In this document: piece after piece, positions 44,070-46,839 of the stretch
How positions within the stretch are numbered: the first letter of the stretch is position 1
Layout: every line of letters begins with the position of its first letter
Assembly: GCA_002350525.1 (NCBI GenBank)
Contig: DEFA01000039.1
Location: 21,797-68,635, forward strand
Source of the DNA: Lachnospiraceae bacterium UBA2864
GTDB taxonomy: Bacteria; Bacillota; Clostridia; Lachnospirales; Lachnospiraceae
DNA: 46,839 bases
Direction: 5' to 3'
The notes under the pieces: model-generated
What the model was told of the DNA's origin: nothing
Databases searched by the model: none
The model's input: only the letters and a program-made list of their open reading frames with translations
Program-made: the position numbers and the translations under genes

Positions 44070-44687
44070 CTAATCATGAGATGATGATTCCTTCGACATA
44101 TCATATCTGATTATATGATTATAAAATGTCGATCTCGCCATATTGCATAATCTCGCGCCTTCAGATATTGTTACCACTCCGGTCTTCCAGAGTACATATA
44201 TCTCTTCAAAATTATCCGGATTCTTTATCGGACATGGTCCGAAACGTATCCCCCTTTCTTTCGCCGCCGAAATTCCTTCTGCCTGACGTTGGCGAATATT
44301 TATTCGTTCATTCTCCGAAACGTAACTTAGAAGAGACAGAACAATATCCGACAGAAACGTTCCCATCAGATCTTTTCCTCGTCTCGTGTCAAGAATCGGC
44401 ATATCAATTACAACAATATCGGCTTTTTTATCTTTTGTGATGCGTTTCCACTGCTCAATCACATCTTCATAATTTCGTCCAAGCCGATCGATGCTTTTGA
44501 TATATATAACATCGCCTTCTCTGATACGCTTATACAATTCCTGATATCTCGGCCGCTGAAAATCTTTACCGGACTGTTTATCTATATAGATATTCCGGTC
44601 TTCAACGCCTATATCATGCAATGCTATAAGCTGCCTGTCCTCCTTCTGTTCTTTAGTGCTTACCCTGGCATAACCATATATGCACAT
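44070..44687 (-). CDS. Serine recombinase (resolvase/invertase type)
   Basis: 205 residues. YGYARVSTKEQKEDRQ carries the catalytic Ser (about 10), and IYIKSIDRLGRNYEDVI has the conserved Arg. The long helix (about 100-140) and a C-terminal helix-turn-helix (TISEGARLCNMARSTFYNHI) complete the small Pin/Tn3-resolvase layout. ATG 44687 is chosen because GGAGG lies eight bases upstream; the frame from 44756 adds 23 non-conserved residues. Such enzymes invert or excise DNA between short near-palindromic sites. The GTATAC-centred palindromes 90-260 bases away are candidate sites. Confidence 0.92.
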   Translation of the reverse strand: MCIYGYARVSTKEQKEDRQLIALHDIGVEDRNIYIDKQSGKDFQRPRYQELYKRIREGDVIYIKSIDRLGRNYEDVIEQWKRITKDKKADIVVIDMPILDTRRGKDLMGTFLSDIVLSLLSYVSENERINIRQRQAEGISAAKERGIRFGPCPIKNPDNFEEIYVLWKTGVVTISEGARLCNMARSTFYNHIIRYDMSKESSSHD

Positions 44688-44944
44688 GATAATTACCTCC
44701 TTGTTATGATTTTGTATCACGACTTTCGTCGCAATTATTGATACTACTTCAAACAAAGGGTAAGTGTCTAATAATCATTACACCCAGAAGTTTTGAGGGT
44801 CAAATTTGAATGCCCTTGGTATATTCTTCCTTTGTCTATACAGGTGTTCATTATCATAAATGCCTATAAATATGCGACATCTCAATTATAACTCCCATAT
44901 TTCTTTACATTCTCGATGACAAGCACCAATATAAAATTCCAATA

Positions 44945-45337
44945 TCAGTACTGGCACTTTCCAAACCAATATTCTAATATTCCTGTCAAAAACTTACGTG
45001 CTTCTTCAAGTTTCTGTTCATTTGCCAAATCGTAATTCTCTAAAACATGGTAAACCCACTCTTTTTTTTCTTTATTTATTGTTTTGTCAAAGCATTCCAT
45101 TTCTCCTATAGGAACGATAAACAGTCCACCAGCTTTACAATCCTTTTCTACATACTCATACGCTTCTGGTGCTTTATCTGTAAATCCAGCTTTACCTATT
45201 TTCTTTATATTCGTCCATGCATCACCAGTTTTACTGTTTTTTCCATTCATGCTATCATAAATTATTTGCATCTTTTTATTTATCGTATTATTCCAATCGA
45301 TACCAAAGTGGTAAATATCAAGCCTATGAAAAAATGT
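44945..45337 (-). pseudogene. C-terminal fragment of an OLD-like TOPRIM nuclease
   Basis: The frame is open from a TAG at 45340 to 44945. It reads LDIYHFGIDWNNTINKKMQI and GGLFIVPIGEMECFDK, followed by a charged helix to EYWFGKCQY. The GLFIVPIGE(M/L)E block resembles the end of the TOPRIM domain of OLD-family ATP-dependent nucleases. The ATPase part and most of TOPRIM are missing. An internal ATG would give 108 residues, with no expected activity. I am fairly sure of the family, less of the exact subtype. Confidence 0.6.
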
Positions 45338-45354
45338 CTAATCAATAATTCTAT

Positions 45355-45383
45355 AACAGGGTCCGGAATCTCCGAACCCTGTT
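45355..45383 (-). terminator. Hairpin terminator of glf
   Basis: Stem AACAGGGTCCGG (45355-45366) with CCGAACCCTGTT (45372-45383), one G-U pair, five-base loop; 26 bases after the glf stop. T-run weak. Confidence 0.65.
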
Positions 45384-45409
45384 AATACTCAATCTTATAT
45401 ATTTCTTGA

Positions 45410-46522
45410 CTAAAGTTCCCTCGCCTTCTCCAACGCTACTGCAATCACTTGATCCATATCATAATACTTATACTCACCAAGTCGTCCGCCGAAGATAACC
45501 TTTTCTTCCTTGTCAGCCAATTCCTTATAAGCCGCATACAAAGAACCATTCTTCTCATCATTAACCGGATAGTATGGTTCATCACCTGGTTTCCATTCAG
45601 AACTGTACTCACGAGAGATTACAGTCTTAGGTAAATCTTCTCCGTTCTCATCTTTTCCAAACTCGAACCACTTATGTTCTATAATACGAGTCCATGGTGT
45701 TTCTGCATCTGTATAATTTACAGCAGCATTGCCCTGGAAGTTCGGCTTATCTAATAACTCTGTTTCAAAACGCACAGAACGATACTCCAGATTGCCAAGT
45801 GAATAATTGAAATATGCATCTATCGGACCTGTGTATACAATCTTCTTTGCCTGTGCATCCCAATTATCCTTATCCGCCAGATAATCAACTCCGGTTTTTA
45901 CTTCTATACCATCAAGCATCTGCTCTACCATCTTTGTATATCCACCAACCGGGATTCCCTGATAAAGTGCATTGAAGTAATTATTGTCAAATGTAAGTCT
46001 TACCGGTAATCTCTTTATGATAAATGCAGGAAGCTGATCACAAGGACGTCCCCACTGCTTCTGAGTATAACCCTTGATAAGCTTCTCATAAATATCGGTA
46101 CCAACAAGGCTTATAGCCTGTTCCTCAAGATTTTTCGGTTCTGTGATTCCTGCCGCCTGTCTCTGTTCCTCTATCTTTGCTGCTGCTTCCTCCGGAGTAA
46201 CAACTCCCCACATCTTATTAAATGTATACATGTTAAATGGAAGGCTAAACAGTTCTCCCTTATAATTTGCTACCGGAGAATTTGTAAAACGATTGAAAAC
46301 AGAAAATCTGTTTACATAGTCCCATACTTCCTTGTTATTTGTATGGAAAATATGTGCACCATACTTATGAACATTGATACCTTCAACTTTTTCTGTGTAT
46401 ACATTTCCTGCAATATGATTGCGCTTATCAATTACAAGAACCTTAAACCCTTTATCAGTAAGTTCCCTTGCAACAGTTGCTCCATATAAACCTGCACCTA
46501 CTATTAAATAATCATATGTCAT
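45410..46522 (-). CDS. glf: UDP-galactopyranose mutase
   Basis: 370 residues. MTYDYLIVGAGLYGATVARE is the FAD-binding fold, VHKYGAHIFHTNNKEVWDYV is the Glf signature, and the active-site regions GYTQKQWGRPCDQLP and KVIFGGRLGEYKYYDMDQVI follow. It converts UDP-galactopyranose to UDP-galactofuranose, giving the polysaccharide a Galf residue. It is separated from the main cluster by the recombinase and a nuclease fragment and has its own promoter and terminator. Intact and of normal length. Confidence 0.96.
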   Translation of the reverse strand: MTYDYLIVGAGLYGATVARELTDKGFKVLVIDKRNHIAGNVYTEKVEGINVHKYGAHIFHTNNKEVWDYVNRFSVFNRFTNSPVANYKGELFSLPFNMYTFNKMWGVVTPEEAAAKIEEQRQAAGITEPKNLEEQAISLVGTDIYEKLIKGYTQKQWGRPCDQLPAFIIKRLPVRLTFDNNYFNALYQGIPVGGYTKMVEQMLDGIEVKTGVDYLADKDNWDAQAKKIVYTGPIDAYFNYSLGNLEYRSVRFETELLDKPNFQGNAAVNYTDAETPWTRIIEHKWFEFGKDENGEDLPKTVISREYSSEWKPGDEPYYPVNDEKNGSLYAAYKELADKEEKVIFGGRLGEYKYYDMDQVIAVALEKAREL

Positions 46523-46579
46523 CTTTTAATCCTCACCATTTATATTTTATTCTTTCTAAAAAAATAAAACTAAAGTTAT

Positions 46580-46588
46580 ATTATATCA
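46580..46588 (-). promoter_or_regulatory. Extended -10 promoter for glf
   Basis: Minus-strand TGATATAAT (46588-46580), an extended -10, about 60 bases before the glf ATG. No clear -35. Confidence 0.45.
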
Positions 46589-46707
46589 TAATTACCTTAA
46601 TCTTACTTGTTTTTTCGATATAAAGAAGTTCTGCCCTCTGTACTCTACTAAAATATACATAAATATTATTATTCATTTATGCATATTGGAGTCAAAGGGC
46701 AGATATC

Positions 46708-46839
46708 TCAATTCCATTGTCCATAAAAATGTACATCTGTTCCTGCATAGACAGTTTTGGTTACAGAACATCCATTACCATACAATACATATCTTCCACC
46801 GTTTGGTACTTCTTTTGCCCAATACTCTGTTCCATTTGC
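46708..46839 (-). CDS. C-terminus of a probable surface protein (5' end outside window)
   Basis: The minus-strand frame enters from the right edge and stops at 46708: ANGTEYWAKEVPNGGRYVLY, then GNGCSVTKTVYAGTDVHFYG, then QWN. The Gly/Tyr/Asn-rich, beta-type sequence with a terminal YGQW resembles the last repeat of secreted cell-surface proteins. Only 43 residues are visible, so no family can be named. The spacer 46523-46707 shows only the glf promoter. Confidence 0.55.
   Translation of the reverse strand, partial: ANGTEYWAKEVPNGGRYVLYGNGCSVTKTVYAGTDVHFYGQWN

Noticed and set aside
44070..44756. Longer recombinase start at 44756
   Set aside because: The extra 23 residues are not conserved and span the GGAGG ribosome site of ATG 44687.

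Overview
The window reads as a low-to-mid GC Firmicutes chromosome, most likely a Lachnospiraceae-type Clostridium. The reasons are strong AGGAGG ribosome sites, a glmS ribozyme upstream of glmS, a capsule/exopolysaccharide cluster of Gram-positive type, and many decayed XRE, IS66 and IS21 pieces. Nearly every gene is on the minus strand. No rRNA, tRNA or CRISPR array was seen.

Left end (1-5.6 kb): an amino-sugar operon reads leftwards (glmS, a GlmU-like acetyltransferase, glmM) and makes precursors of UDP-GlcNAc. glmS has a glmS ribozyme in its leader, and a 184-bp hairpin-rich inverted-repeat element lies between the ribozyme and the start codon. A secreted or membrane-anchored C39-like peptidase and a small membrane protein follow.

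Accessory island (5.7-22.3 kb): this stretch holds intact defence-type genes among many broken ones. Two copies of a NYN/XRE cassette are present; one NYN gene carries a nonsense codon and the other is reduced to a stub. Both copies share a consensus promoter and an operator, and the operator occurs a third time. Also here are a DUF234-type AAA ATPase with a tandem palindromic operator, a Schlafen-like AlbA_2 ATPase, tails of an SMC-like ATPase and an SRAP protein, and an XRE pseudogene with two in-frame TGA codons. The centrepiece is a complete QatABCD anti-phage operon (KAP ATPase, QatB, QueC-like QatC, TatD-like QatD) with a fifth, translationally coupled gene for an HEXXH metalloprotein. 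IS21 and two tnpC-less IS66 remnants close the island.

Polysaccharide cluster (22.3-41.5 kb, minus): a flippase, an O-acetyltransferase, a pyruvyl transferase, glycosyltransferases and a Wzy-like polymerase form an AT-rich distal half. The proximal half carries a wbpA/B/E/D-like route to UDP-GlcNAc3NAcA, a GT4, the initiating phosphoglycosyl transferase, DegT aminotransferases and a PglF/WbpM-like 4,6-dehydratase. One GT4 has a second C-terminal GT domain joined through a (TG)7 tract; gain or loss of one repeat unit gives an immediate stop. A broken DegT gene and a YafQ-like toxin sit inside the cluster.

Right end (41.5-46.8 kb): an SF2 helicase with four helicase-associated repeats lies directly upstream of pglF. 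Then come a palindrome-rich intergenic region, a serine recombinase, a fragment of an OLD-like nuclease, UDP-galactopyranose mutase (glf), and the tail of a further gene running out of the window.
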